DNA of 64,000 nt, taken from positions 12,997,597-13,061,596 of the forward strand of contig OZ025208.1 in NCBI GenBank assembly GCA_964019055.1, in the 5' to 3' direction. Positions 11,660 through 23,901 of this stretch are shown here, one piece after another. Under the pieces are notes generated by a model that saw only the letters and a list, made by a program, of their open reading frames with translations, had not been told where the DNA came from and did not search any database. The stretch is from Anthopleura xanthogrammica. Lineage: Eukaryota > Cnidaria > Anthozoa > Actiniaria > Actiniidae. Position numbers and translations under genes: made by a program. Within the stretch, counting starts at the first letter, position 1. Every line of letters starts with the position of its first letter.

Positions 11660-14600
11660 ATGATCGATGCCGATGTTGCTGCTGCTTCTTCTAGTTACGG
11701 TAGTGGAATAGATCGAATAAGTAGAGATACTCCTTTGATACAAACTGAAAGGAGAATGACACATAGTGATAATGAACGGACCAGTCGTATGGTTTTGGCG
11801 ACCTTCGTAGCTGCTTTGGGTCCTCTTAGCTCTGGTTACTGCCTTGGCTATTCCTCTTCAGCTCTGTTGGATTTAGAAAACGAAGCAAAAAACGTTAAAC
11901 TAGATGACAGTCAAGGTTCATGGTTCGGGGTAAGTCCAACTTTTCCTTGTCAAATGTCAGTTTGGAATTTGTCAACGACAAGATGGGTATCGAGATGAAA
12001 ATGAAAATTGAAAATACAAAATGAAAATTTCTTAAAATACGTATATTACTTGAATTGTTCTCTGCAAAGCACAAAAATCTGACCCTTTTGCTTATTTTAA
12101 TACTATGTTCCTGGAATTCAGATTTGTGTGCTTACCAGGGACAGAAATACTCGAACTCCTATGACCGCGCCCGAAACCGCCCGTAAAAAATGAAAAATTA
12201 CAGCTTCAACAATTTTAATCGAGTTGACCAAAATACCAGTCCAAAACTTTCACTAGGAAACAGAACAACTTTTAAAATCAAAAAACCGCCTGGAGAAATG
12301 TCGAAAATTATGTCGACGACAAAACTTTAAACGTTTTATTTTTGGAAAACCGAAAAATGACTGTTTTGACGTCATTTCCAAAAGCCAAAAATCAGGCTTT
12401 TTCATCGCAACGTTTCTCAGTAATATAAATATTATTTTTACTCAAAAATACTCTTACACAGTAAAGCCAAGTTTGGACCTAGTCCTTAGTTTTTAGTGCT
12501 TTCTTTTCCTCTACACGGCGAGCGACAGCCGTTTTCTTCGACCTGTATTTCATCGCTTATCGATTTTTCACTACTCTCTAGCGCAATGCATTATGGGTTT
12601 TTTAAAGACTGGACATGAAGTAGTGCCATATTTCATTTTTCAAGAAAATATGGAGAAATAAAATAGGGCCCAAATATCAGCTTCAGAGCATTCTCCACAA
12701 GCCAAATATTCCATAAAATGCCACAGTAGATCCAGGCTGTTCATCTATTTCGAAACTCACAGGATATAGTCACGCTACGATTCCGTACGTGATGTACGAA
12801 TTTTTGATGCGAATATCCCTTGTTTACTCTCAGTTCTTCGAAATTATGCTGACGGGTTTAAGCTGTATTAGGGCTTCATGCCCTCCAGCACTTCGCTTCA
12901 GGACTCGAGTGATCACGCCACCAGTAAAAGTCATCCCTCGTAGACCATGTCACGGTTTTCGGCGGCCATTTTGAATTGGGACAAACCCGGCAAAATATAT
13001 AGAAATCTGGATCATTTTGACTTCCCGTAACTACTCTCAATTTTGTCGCATTTTTTAAATTTTAATCTTAATAATTAACAGGCTTGTAGAGTAGCTGTCG
13101 GACTGAAAGTAAGATCAATGTAAGTATTTAACTACGATTTACGAGTCACTCCTTTTTCTATAATTTCCATAACTCCCGTGCCGATCGTTTTATTACTAAA
13201 ACAAAATTCTTATTTTCTCAATTTGTAGCTTTCCAGTATGCATCATATTAAGGACCATAAATAACAACAATATTTTCTTTTGAAAAAAGTATAAATTTTG
13301 AATATCTGACAAAATTGAGCGGAGTTACGGGAAGTCAAAGTGATCCAGATTTTTATATATTTTGCTGGGCATCGCATTCCCGGCAAGAATCGCTATCGGT
13401 CTAGACACATACATTTCTTTGCAAAAATTCCACAAAAATTCTTAGTTTCAAAAATTCATAACTTCGTTAATTTAAGGGCAATCTTTACGAAACTTTACAG
13501 TTTTACTAATATTGATGTGACAAATTTGATAGTAAACTTCTTTTCCTGATAAACCAAATATTTTATAGAATATTATTTTATATAATACATTTATCATGTC
13601 AGTTCACTCGAGGTCACAATGGAAATGGAAATGTGTTTGCCAAGTAAAATCAAATCTTTATTCTTAGTTTAAAAAATGTAAAATAAAACAATTATTGAAT
13701 TCGGTTTTCGCATCATGAGACTTGCCTACGGCTTCGGCAGATAACACGGCCTTGGTATTGATAATTTATGGTATCATAGTCAACTTCCAGCGGCGACGGA
13801 AGGGGGGGGGGATCAGTCGAAAATTGTCATTATTAAAGAAGGGATAACTGAAAAGCTGGATGATTTCTTAAATATGGACTTGCTTGGACTCTTGCATTGG
13901 CTTGCGTCCCTAGTGAGAACCATTCTTTAAAAAAAAAAAAGACTACGACTGAATTTCATTTTTTTTAATTTATTCCAATAAAAATAAGGTTAATTTGTGC
14001 TTTCTTGTTTTAGGCCTTGATAGCTCTCGGGGCTATTTTAGGAAGTGCTCTGGGAGGCTGGACAATAGAGGCCCTGGGCAGAAAAGGAACCATAATGTCC
14101 AGTGTTATTCCCTTTGAACTTGGTTGGTTGCTTATCTCGTATGCATTCAATCCTTGGATGTTGTACTTTGGTAGACTGATCACCGGCATTGCGGTTGGAA
14201 TGGTTTCCATGACAGTGCCAGTAAGTTGTTCATATATAATAGTATATTATGGAAATAAGGGGAAGTGTGATGCACGGTTAGATGTGCACTTCCCCTTTCA
14301 CCTCTGGGTTCTCGGGTTCGATTCCTGGACTTGGCATGTGAGGAGACTTTGTTGGGTCCTTTCCTTGATTGATAGCCATGTCCCGACTTAGATCAGCCCA
14401 GAGGTTGTTTCAGGATTCGATCTGTGAGTTAGCCATGCCCTGACTTCGATCAGCCAAGAGGTTGTTTCAGGGTTCGATCTGTGAGTTAGCTGGGCCCTGA
14501 CTTAGATCAGCCCAGAGGTTGTTTCAGGGTTCGATCTGTGAGTTAGCCGTCCCCTGATTTAGATCAGTCCAGAGGTTGTTTCAGGGTTCGATCTGTGAGT

Positions 14601-16506
14601 TAGCCATGCCCTGACTTAGATAAGCCCAGAGGTTGTTTCAGGGTTCGATCTGTGAGTTAGCCATGCCCTGACTTAGATAAGCCCAGAGGTTGTTTCAGGG
14701 TTCGATCTGTGAGTTAGCCATGCCCTGACTTAGATAAGCCCAGAGGTTGTTTCAGGGTTTGATCTGTGAGTTAACCATGTCCTGACTTAGATAAGCCCAG
14801 AGGTTGCATGGTTCAGGGTTCGATCTGTTTATGTTTGGTTTTGAAGAGTCATACTTTTTTGTGCATGATACTATAAATAGTTACTCTCATGAATGGTACT
14901 GGTTTTGATTGATTTCTAATTTTGCGTCTTTTAGGTCTACATTGCTGAAATGTCAAGTGCCAAGCTACGTGGAATGTTAGGCAGTGTCAATCAACTTGCT
15001 GTAACTCTAGGGCTCGTCTTAGCTTACGCCATGGGAACCGTAGCAAAGTGGAGATGGTTAGCACTGATTGGAGCTTTTCCTCCAGCTTTCTTGGCTTTAT
15101 TCATGTTTTTTATGCCAGAAACACCACGTTGGTCTATAGGGCATAACAGAAGGTTTGATGCAATGAAGGCCATGCAATGGCTGAAAGGGCCAGATGCTGA
15201 CGTAGAAGAGGAATGCTACGCTATTGAGGCTACTCTTGGTATGTCATCATTCCCAAACTGATTAACCCTTTGACTCCTACAATACTAAAAACTGCCTAAT
15301 AAAAAAGCACATGGATGGTCTATGTTGCTAGTTAGATTAAACATTTCAATCGAGCTAAAAGAAATAAATTCTGTCCTCACTGATAGGAAAGGCACAGGGA
15401 ACCCAATCTCCAAACAGTGCAAGTAGTTTCATAAAATCTGACTAAACTACTGTAGTTGGCAATAGGGCACCTTTGATTTTGCAGACTTTAGTTATAAATA
15501 TGAGGCATGTTTTTCTAATCCAATAAATTAACATGTTCCCAGTATTTTGAACCTTGTTTGAATAGCCAATGTGCACGAGCTCGCATTTCTAGCACAAAGC
15601 ATGATGGGAAACCGAGTCCTTACACTTTTTTGGCTTCTCTAAACATTCATCTGAAAATATTTCCTTCTACATTTTCTTTGTGAGCTTTGATGCACATTGC
15701 CTATTGGTTAATCTTGTCCGTGTAAAGTAGAAGGGTAATAGAAATGTTCTATCTTTTTTCTTCCAGATGAACAGCAAGCCATGTCATGTTCTGAGTTCTG
15801 CAAACCATCCATTACCAAACCACTAATTCTCAGCATGGCTGTAATGTTCTTCCAACAGTTTTGTGGCATCAATGCTGTCCTCTTCAACTGTGCTTTTATA
15901 TTTAAAGAAGCAGGCTTCAAGAATGGCAAAGATGTGTCCATAATAGTTGCAGCAGTGCAGTTTTTCGGCACAGGGTGTGCATGTTTGATTGTCGACAAGG
16001 CAGGTCGTAAGACTCTCTTGTGGACCACAGCTCTTGTTATGACTGCAAGTCTCATTGCTTTAGGGTTCTTCTTCGAGTTGGCCATTTTAAAGGAAGGCAA
16101 GGAAGTATCTGGTCTTTTGGACTCTATCCACCACTCTGTTCCTGTTAACAAAATTTCATGGATTGCAATCTTGAGTTTGATCTTGTATAACCTGGCCTTT
16201 GCTTTGGCCTGGGGTCCAGTGCCGTGGCTCCTGATGTCTGAGGTTTTCCCACTAAGAGCTCGTGGTATCGCAAGCAGTATATCAACACTCTTTAACTGGT
16301 CCCTGGCATTCACTGTCACAAAGACCTTTGTTAACTTCCAGGATGCATTTACCCCACCAGGGACTTACTGGGTGTATGCTGGTATATCATTCCTTGCCTT
16401 CTTGTTTGTGGTGCTGCGGGTACCCGAGACTAAAGGAAAGAGTCTTGAAGAAATTGAGAGGTTATTTGATGGTGGATACAGAAGAATCTACGAACCTATA
16501 GAATAA
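11660..16506 (+). CDS. SLC2/GLUT-type facilitative sugar transporter, copy 1
   Basis: Coding exons 11660-11929, 14014-14220, 14935-15238, 15767-16506 (GT-AG; phases 0, 0, 1) give 506 aa. Major facilitator sugar porter of the plasma membrane or endomembranes, closest in style to GLUT8/insect Tret1. Motifs: TM1 with 'AALGPLSSGYCLGYSSSA'; loop 2-3 'GRK' (112-114); 'PETPRW' (220-225); 'QQFCGINA' in TM7 (290-297); 'GPVPW' in TM10 (410-414); 'VPETKG' (479-484). The cytosolic N-terminus has 'DTPLIQ', reminiscent of an acidic dileucine sorting signal. The start is the ATG shared with copy 2. A possible acceptor (cttttccag, ends 11624) lies upstream, implying a 5' UTR intron, so the longer open frame from 11525 is not chosen. 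Nearly identical to copy 2 at its 3' end. An AATAAA overlaps the stop. Confidence 0.92.
14388..14835 (+). repeat. 57-bp tandem repeat in intron 2 of transporter copy 1
   Basis: About 7-8 units with a 57-bp period, each containing 'gccctgacttagat', 'gcccagaggttgtttcaggg' and 'gatctgtgagttagcc'. Units differ by a few substitutions. The same intron of copy 2 has only about two units (20305-20400), so the array expanded or contracted after the duplication. It is the tail of the dispersed family E element; the upstream part with a B-box-like 'gggttcgattcctgg' is at about 14312. Confidence 0.85.
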
Positions 16507-16509
16507 TAA

Positions 16510-17010
16510 AAATACTACTAACAGTAAAATAATGTTATAAGGTTTTCTAATCTAATCGTTTTTTGCACTCTAATATATCGTTTTTTACTTTTTTTTACCT
16601 TTAAGAAAAATATGAGAAATAAACAAATTAATATTTTCATGAATGAGAAAGTCGTAATAGAATTTAATTATGCCAGGTCGCCAAGATTGCGCAAAAGTGA
16701 CGTCACAGACTCCATGTTGATACTCATTTTGATACTCTTTCTATTTTCTGTTTCTTTTTCCTTTTCAGTGTAAGACACTTGAAGCATTTTTGCATCAATC
16801 AAGAACAGAAACTCATTTAAAAAAGGATAAGAAAGTAAGTAAAGAAAAGAAAAGAAAAGCATAAGAAAAAATATATCTATATATATATATACTTGAAAAA
16901 GGGACAGAGAATTTATGATATATAAGTATAAATGTGATCGATCCAGTTGCGGTAGGAGTAAAAAACAAAAACTCAAAATCAAGAGAAAATGTGAATTATC
17001 AGGAACTTTT
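16510..17010. other. Intergenic: 3' flank of copy 1, no gene seen
   Basis: Contains AATAAA signals (one overlapping the stop at 16505-16510, another near 16617) and AT-rich sequence with a short (TA)n run near 16870-16890. Confidence 0.45.
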
Positions 17011-17012
17011 TG

Positions 17013-17462
17013 TATAAGCCAGTTCAAAGTTTAAGAATCGTTTTCAGTGCGCATGCGATTTTATCCCGAATTTCTCACCTTTTGTCTAAACCTTCCAGGT
17101 GTCCGGAGCACGCACGAACCGTCCAATCACAGCGCGCTTCGATGCTTAGCCAAGCGGCCCTTGCTCCAAGTCTCTTCCCAATACAAAAACACGCGTTTCA
17201 AAGAATTTAGAGAAAAAAAGTTGAAGTATACATGTTGTTTAAAAAATTAAAGTAAATCTTTGCGATCCATCTCCTCAAATTCTGTGAGATATATGACTTT
17301 TAAGACTCGGGCGAGGGCCGCTTGAATTACAACAACAATCCTTTTCGCGCTTAGTTTTTCGTACAGCTGGTTTTGTTTGTGATTAAACGAGAGAAGGTGA
17401 GAAATTGGGGGTAAACATCGCATGCGCACTGAAAACGATTCTTAAATGTTGAACTGATTATA
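17013..17462. repeat. MITE-like element, family C, long form
   Basis: It starts 'tataagccagttcaaagttt' and ends with the reverse complement motif 'gaaaacgattcttaaatgtt...gattata'. The terminal 75 bp match the copy at 2663-2838, but the middle of about 300 bp is unrelated and has no transposase frame. Confidence 0.75.
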
Positions 17463-17494
17463 GGTACGGTACCGGCCGCGAGTAAAGTACCATT

Positions 17495-17730
17495 CACTCG
17501 CGAGTACGAGTACTCGTTCCGACTCGTTACTCCCGAGTGGCGAGTGCTAATGAGGCTCAATGTGTCTGATGAAAACAATAACTTTCGCTGACTTTCGTTC
17601 GTTGCTCGCTACTCGCGAGTACGAGTACTCGTTGCGACTCGTTACTCCCGAGTGACGAGTGCTAATGAGGCTCAATGTGTCTGATGAAAACAATAACTTT
17701 CGCTCGTTGCTCGCTACTCGCGAGTATTAC
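17495..17730 (+). repeat. Tandem repeat of about 110 bp with palindromic core
   Basis: Two full units and one partial (starts 17495, 17611, 17716). Each begins with 'actcgcgagtacgagtactcg', which is itself palindromic, and continues to 'cccgagtg' and 'gctaatgaggctcaatgtgt'. Confidence 0.7.
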
Positions 17731-17917
17731 GAGCATAATTAAACCGAAATGATGTGAGAGACATCAAAAAGGGTCAACTTATTGCAGTGATTGATGAAGA
17801 TACAATGTATGCATCGCCTGTCGAGAAAATGCTTGCGAGTTCTACGGCCAAACTTCCCAATGGTTTAACTTAACACATTGGATTCTTGCTCTGTCGTGAT
17901 GGATCCGACTCTTGTTC

Positions 17918-18135
17918 GTACGGAAGCTCTGAGGGGACTTCAGACTGAATCCTCTGTCATTGGAATGTTTTTTGTTCTATTTCCGGGCATGTTATTACTA
18001 GCCCACTATCTCGGTGTCAAATATAGAATAAAAACGGTTCCAATAATTATATCCCCCTTAGTATCACTTTTATCTAAAAAGGACTGCCTGTGGTGAAGTC
18101 TGAAGTCTGAAGTCCCCTCAGAACTTCCGTATGTT
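17918..18135. repeat. Inverted repeat upstream of transporter copy 2
   Basis: 'cggaagctctgaggggactt' at the left pairs with 'aagtcccctcagaacttccg' at the right, about 215 bp overall. It is non-coding; the 72-aa frame over it is a by-product. Confidence 0.65.
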
Positions 18136-18325
18136 TGTGATACAACAGCGAAAGTAAATTAGGTTTTCAATTTTTTAAAGCTTGGGTTGCCTGTGGTAGA
18201 GGCCCTAGATATGACGTCATATTCCCAGGCCTGGATACTCGTACGATCCCGTGACACAAGGATGTCTTCCATCTTTGGTTCTTTTCCAGTATTGCAAAAC
18301 CTTCGAATTATCTCCTGATCTTGGC

Positions 18326-21300
18326 ATGATCGATGCCGATGTTGCTGCTGCTTCTTCTAGTTACGGTAGTGGAATAGATCGAATAAGTAGAGATACTCCT
18401 TTGATACAAACTGAAAGGAGAATGACACATAGTGATAATGAACGGACCAGTCGTATGGTTTTGGCGACCTTCGTAGCTGCTTTGGGTCCTCTTAGCTTTG
18501 GTTACTGCCTTGGCTATTCCTCTTCAGCTCTGTTGGATTTACAAAATGAAGATAAAAACGTTAAACTAGATGACAGTCAAGGCTCATGGTTTGGGGTAAG
18601 TCCAACTTTTCCTTGTCAAATGTTTCGGAATTTGTCAACGACAAAATTTTATTTTACGATAAACATGATATAAATTTTATTTTATTAAAGTAGACTTGAC
18701 TTGAGCTAAAGCTTACATCTCACATGTTCTTTTCTATGATTTCGAAAACTGATAAGTTAAACACCTAGCTTTGGAGTGGAGTTTTTGTGTTTTTTTTTTG
18801 TTTGTTAATTTTATTTTCTTGATACATACATGTATTTAGCTGGTACTTCTTACTGGAGCCAATAACATTTTACTTTGTATTGGGCCTTATTTTCTAAACT
18901 AAGCTTATGTTTGATTTTCAAGGTGCTTTTTCCATCAAGTCTACCCAAAACTCTAAATTTCAGCCTTAACAATATACCACTTATCCTATATAATAATATT
19001 TAAATAATGTTGTAAATTTCTTAATAATGTCGTCTGGCAAGCCTGAAATTGCTTGATATAAGACATTTTTTTCTCTTAAAAAAAGACAAGAGGTCTTGAA
19101 TCAAGCAACTTCATGACAATTTTAAAGAAATTTATTTACTTTAAGAAAATAACTTTGCATCAAGAGGGGCAACCACATAAATGTTAAAAAATTTAATATG
19201 AATGACTAAGAGACCTTTACATACACTACAGTATATCAAGAGAGCATAAATAAGAGAGGGAAACATCTTAATCTTCTGCAATCGAGTGTATTTGTTCAAC
19301 ATATGATATCCTTTTCTCTGCCATATTCTCTCCAGTATTTAATATTCAGATCTTTTAAATGTATTTAGCCAGACATCTTGACTAGCTTAATTATGACAGG
19401 CCATTATTTCGAGCCCTGAATAGACCTCTTCGGCTTGGGGTAATGTTTTCCCATTTCATACTCTGGGGAATGACACATGGTCTGAAATGGGACAACATTA
19501 CACCCAAGCCGATGAGGTCTATTGCTGCTAATTAACTGAACAAAAAAAGTGTTCAAGGGTTCTGTTAGTGGTAGTAACTGATGTTATGATAAAACAAAGT
19601 AAAATTTACTTAATATGTGTGTATGTGAAAAATTCTCCCCTTTGAAGCCCTTTTCTAAGACCAAAGAAATTAGACATTCATTCCCTTTTTGGGAATTTTT
19701 ACTCAAATGCGTACAGGCCCCCCCTGTTTATTTCCAACATTTTGATGCCTTTATATGACTTATAAGTTATTTCAAGACCCCTCTTTGCAGGATCACTATT
19801 TTCTCACCCATCTCCCCCAATCCTGATAAACATTGAAAAGTTCTGTAAACAAAAAAAAGACTGAGACTGAATTGTAGTTTATTTATTTATTCCAATAAAG
19901 TTAATATTTATGTGCTTTCTTGTTATTAGGCCTTGATAGCTCTTGGGGCTGTTTTAGGAAGTCCTCTTGGAGGCTGGACAATAGAGGCCCTGGGCAGAAA
20001 AGGAACCATAATGTCCAGTGTTGTTCCCTTTGAACTTGGTTGGCTGCTTATTTCATTTGCATTCAATCATTGGATGTTGTACTTTGGTAGACTGATCACC
20101 GGCATTGCGGTTGGGATGGTTTCCATGACAGTGCCAGTAAGTTGTTCATATGTTTATGATTTATTTATATTATATCAATTCCTAAACTGGGCATGCGAGG
20201 AGACTTTGTTGGGTCTCTCCCTTGATTCAAGATTTTTTCTCCAGGTTCTCCAGTTTTCCTCCCTACAAAAAGCCATCATGCTAATTTCTACATGGTTCAA
20301 TCTTTGAGTTAGCCATGCCCTGACTTTGATCAGGCCAGATGTTATTTCAGGGTTCAATCTGTGAGTTAGCTGTGCCCTGACTTAGATCATCTCGGAGGTT
20401 GTTTAAGTGTTTAACAAAATTTATGTTTGGTTTGATTTTACAGCGCAACGCGCCTTACCATGGCCACCCTGCCAAAGTTTCGTACAAGTACGATAAATCA
20501 CTTTTTGCAAAGAATTTCCACATGAAAAAGACTGCCTACGAAAGTATTAAGTGTTAGCAAGCCAAAAGAGCAAAACTGGTTTTAGAAATAGAGATTTTTA
20601 AGCATTTTCTTCAAGTTCTTGCTCCGAAGTTCAAATATTTGCGGTAACAACAAAGCAAGTTCACATGCAAATTTACAGATTCTCGCTTTCTGATTGGCTA
20701 ACTTGTAAAAAAGTTTGTTGGGTGGCTACGGTAAGGCGCGTCGCGCTGTAAATAGTCCCCTTCACAGTCTTGCGCCATCTTGAAAGGTAGCCATGCCTTT
20801 ACAAGTGAGACATGAGGTGACCTTGCAATGATAGAGACCATATTTATATATGCAAGCTCACCATTCGTCTCACTTTGATGCAAAACCAAGGCTACCTTTC
20901 AAGATGGCGCAGGGGACTGTGAAGGGGACTATTGGTTTTGAAGAGTCATACTTTTTGTGCATAATACTATAAATGGTTACTCTCATGAATGGTTCTGGTT
21001 TTGATTGGTTTCATTAATTAATTTTGCGTCTTTTAGGTCTACATTGCTGAAATGTCAAGTGCCAAGCTACGTGGAATGTTAGGCAGTGTCAATCAACTTG
21101 CTGTAACTCTAGGGCTCCTCTTAGCTTACGTCATGGGAACCGTAGCAAAGTGGAGATGGTTAGCACTGATTGGAGCTTTTCCTCCAGCTCTCTTGGCTTT
21201 ATTCATGTTTTTTATGCCAGAAACACCACGTTGGTCTATAGGGCATAACAGAAGGGGTGATGCAATGAAGGCCATGCAATGGTTGAAAGGGCCAGATGCT

Positions 21301-22558
21301 GATGTAGAAGAGGAATGCTACGCTATTGAGGCTACTCTTGGTATGTCATCATTCCCAAACTGATTAACCGTTTGACTCCTATAACACTAAAAACTGCCCA
21401 ATAAAACATTTCAATCGAGCTAAAAGAAATAAATTCTGTCCTCTCAACACTGATAGGAAAGGCACAGGAAAACCAATCTCCAAACAGTGCAAGTAGTTTC
21501 ATAAAATCTGACTAAACTACTGTAGTTGGCAATAGGGCACCTTTGATTTTGCAGACTTTAGTTATAAATATGAGGCATGTTTTTCTAATCCAATAAATTA
21601 ACATGTTCCCAGTATTTTGAATTTTTGTTTGAATAGCTAATGTGCACAAAGCATGATGGGAAACCGAGTCCTTACACTTTTTTGGCTTCTCTAAACATTC
21701 ATCTGAAAATATTTCCTTCTACATTTTCTTTGTGAGCTTTGATGCACATTGCCTATTGGTTAATCTTGTCCGTGTAAAGTAGAAGGGTAATAGAAATGTT
21801 CTATCTTTTTTCTTCCAGATGAACAGCAAGCCATGTCATGTTCTGAGTTCTGCAAACCATCCATTACCAAACCACTTATTCTCAGCATGGCTGTAATGTT
21901 CTTCCAACAGTTTTGTGGCATCAATGCTGTCCTCTTCAACTGTGCTTTTATATTTAAAGAAGCAGGCTTCAAGAATGGCAAAGATGTGTCCATAATAGTT
22001 GCAGCAGTGCAGTTTTTCGGCACAGGGTGTGCATGTTTGATTGTCGACAAGGCAGGTCGTAAGACTCTCTTGTGGACCACAGCTCTTGTTATGACTGCAA
22101 GTCTCATTGCTTTAGGGTTCTTCTTCGAGTTGGCCATTTTAAAGGAAGGCAAGGAAGTATCTGGTCTTTTGGACTCTATCCACCACTCTGTTCCTGTTAA
22201 CAAAATTTCATGGATTGCAATCTTGAGTTTGATCTTGTATAACCTGGCCTTTGCTTTGGCCTGGGGTCCAGTGCCGTGGCTCCTGATGTCTGAGGTTTTC
22301 CCACTAAGAGCTCGTGGTATCGCAAGCAGTATATCAACACTCTTTAACTGGTCCCTGGCATTCACTGTCACAAAGACCTTTGTTAACTTCCAGGATGCAT
22401 TTACCCCACCAGGGACTTACTGGGTATATGCTGGTATATCATTCCTTGCCTTCTTGTTTGTGGTGCTGCGGGTACCCGAGACTAAAGGCAAGAGTCTTGA
22501 AGAAATTGAGAGGTTATTTGATGGTGGATACAGAAGAATCTACGAACCTATAGAATAA
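18326..22558 (+). CDS. SLC2/GLUT-type facilitative sugar transporter, copy 2
   Basis: Coding exons 18326-18595, 19930-20136, 21037-21340, 21819-22558 give 506 aa with the same splice phases as copy 1. The last 241 residues are identical to copy 1, and I count about three silent base changes in the last exon. Earlier exons differ more (for example SSG to SFG in TM1, ENE to QNE before exon end). All family motifs of copy 1 are present: GRK, PETPRW, QQFCGINA, GPVPW, VPETKG. The gene is complete, with no stop or frameshift. Intron 2 has gained two MITEs (20438-20931) that are absent from copy 1. The upstream flank shares 'gggttgcctgtggta' and a following 'gacgtcat' block with copy 1, so the duplicated unit includes the proximal 5' region. 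AATAAA overlaps the stop. Confidence 0.92.
19421..19522. repeat. MITE-like element, family A, short form
   Basis: Compact palindrome in intron 1 of transporter copy 2. 'tagacctcttcggcttgggg' at the left pairs with 'cccaagccgatgaggtcta' at the right. Inner sequences match the ends of the 646-1080 element, so the centre has been lost. Confidence 0.75.
20438..20752. repeat. MITE-like element, family H
   Basis: Termini 'tttacagcgcaacgcgcctt' (left) and the reverse complement of 'aaggcgcgtcgcgctgtaaa' (right). Sits in intron 2 of copy 2 and is absent from copy 1. A relative lies in the promoter region of copy 4 (33178-33488). Confidence 0.8.
20753..20932. repeat. MITE-like element, family I
   Basis: 'atagtccccttcacagt' pairs with 'actgtgaaggggactat'; further inside, 'gccatcttgaaaggtagcc' pairs with its complement. 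It abuts the family H element with no spacer. A longer relative is at 40938-41165 in an AP5S1 intron. Confidence 0.8.
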
Positions 22559-22559
22559 T

Positions 22560-23900
22560 AAAAATACTACTAACAGTAAAATAATGTTATAAGGTTTTTT
22601 ACCATACGAACTTGCTTAGGAGGAGGTAAAAGGAGACTGCTCGCAGGGTAAAGGTTTTCTAGGCTAATCGTTATCTGCACTCTATAATCTTTTAGAATAC
22701 TTTTTTGTAAGAACTTTAGAAAAACGAAATAAACAATTGATATTTTATGGGTAAGAAAGTGTAAAGAAGAGTCGCCAAGAATGCGGAAAAGACGTCACAG
22801 ACGTCATGTTGATGGGCATGGGTTTTTTACAAATCTCGGTACTTTTTTTCTTTCTATTTTCCCCCCAAGTATTTTTAAAATATTGAAATATTGGAAATTT
22901 GCGACGGTAGGACTAATTATATGAAACTTACTTAAAATAATACTAAGATAAAAACCAGTACATCGTAGAAGATTTTTTTTCTTTCATTCCAGTTGTCCAT
23001 ACCAGCTGAGTTGACCTTCAGAACAAACTCAAGGTCAACCAATCAAAATTTAGGATTCGACATCGTATTTTGATTAGCATTTCCTATTATTCTGCCAAGA
23101 GAATTTATGAAATACAAGTTCTTTCTTCTTTAAGCTAATCGTAAACGCTAGTCGAACTCATGGCGGGATTATAATTCAATCAAAAAGAAAAGTCTACATT
23201 GTATACTCGGAAAATTCTTTATTCTATTATTCACACCGAACGCATTTCATTTCACTAGTACTCGGAAAATGCTAACCAAAAATAGTGACCCATAATTCCT
23301 TTCGGGGAAGGCGATCAACTCAGCTGGTAGTTATGGACTTCTGTTCAGTCTAATTATATGCCGGCTCAAAAACAAGAGAAAATGTATTAGGAGCCAGACG
23401 GTAAGATGGAAAATGTTATTAGGTATTTTAATGCAGTTCTGCACTATAACGCTTGTGGACGTGATTTTTTTACCAGGAAACCAGCCGGAACTGCGCGTGA
23501 CCATCATGACAAGACCTGCACTTTCACATGCTTCATTCATGGACGATTGTGTGACAAAAGAGTGTTTTTTTGCTGAAAAAATATAAAACAATAAAGCAAT
23601 ATGTTTAAAACAATGAAGCGTGACAGTATTTAGGTGGTAAGATTCAGACTCTCTTGTAAGGTTTTAATTTAATAAATTTTTATATAAATAATTAAATAAA
23701 AATTATGTAATTTATCGGCAATTTGACCTTCGGCTTTCTCACGATCACGATCACGTGTCCTGCTCGTGTAGCCGAGTGCACATGACTTATAGCATTCTCT
23801 CTTTATTTTAATACCAGACGTTTTCGGCAAAACCTGAATTATTCATGAGACTTTGAAGGAAGTCTGTTAAATTGCCTTGAAAGCTAAAAATATCAAACAG
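22560..23900. other. Intergenic between transporter copies 2 and 3
   Basis: 3' flank of copy 2, then AT-rich sequence. From about 23500 on it is recognisably homologous to the region at about 32890-33170 and 33490-33567 upstream of copy 4, so it is probably the proximal promoter shared by copies 3 and 4. No extra gene seen. Confidence 0.55.
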
Positions 23901-23901
23901 T

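Noticed and set aside
15708..16319. 203-aa minus-strand ORF, repeated identically at 21760-22371
   Set aside because: It lies antisense to the last exon of the sugar transporters and is conserved only because those exons are nearly identical.
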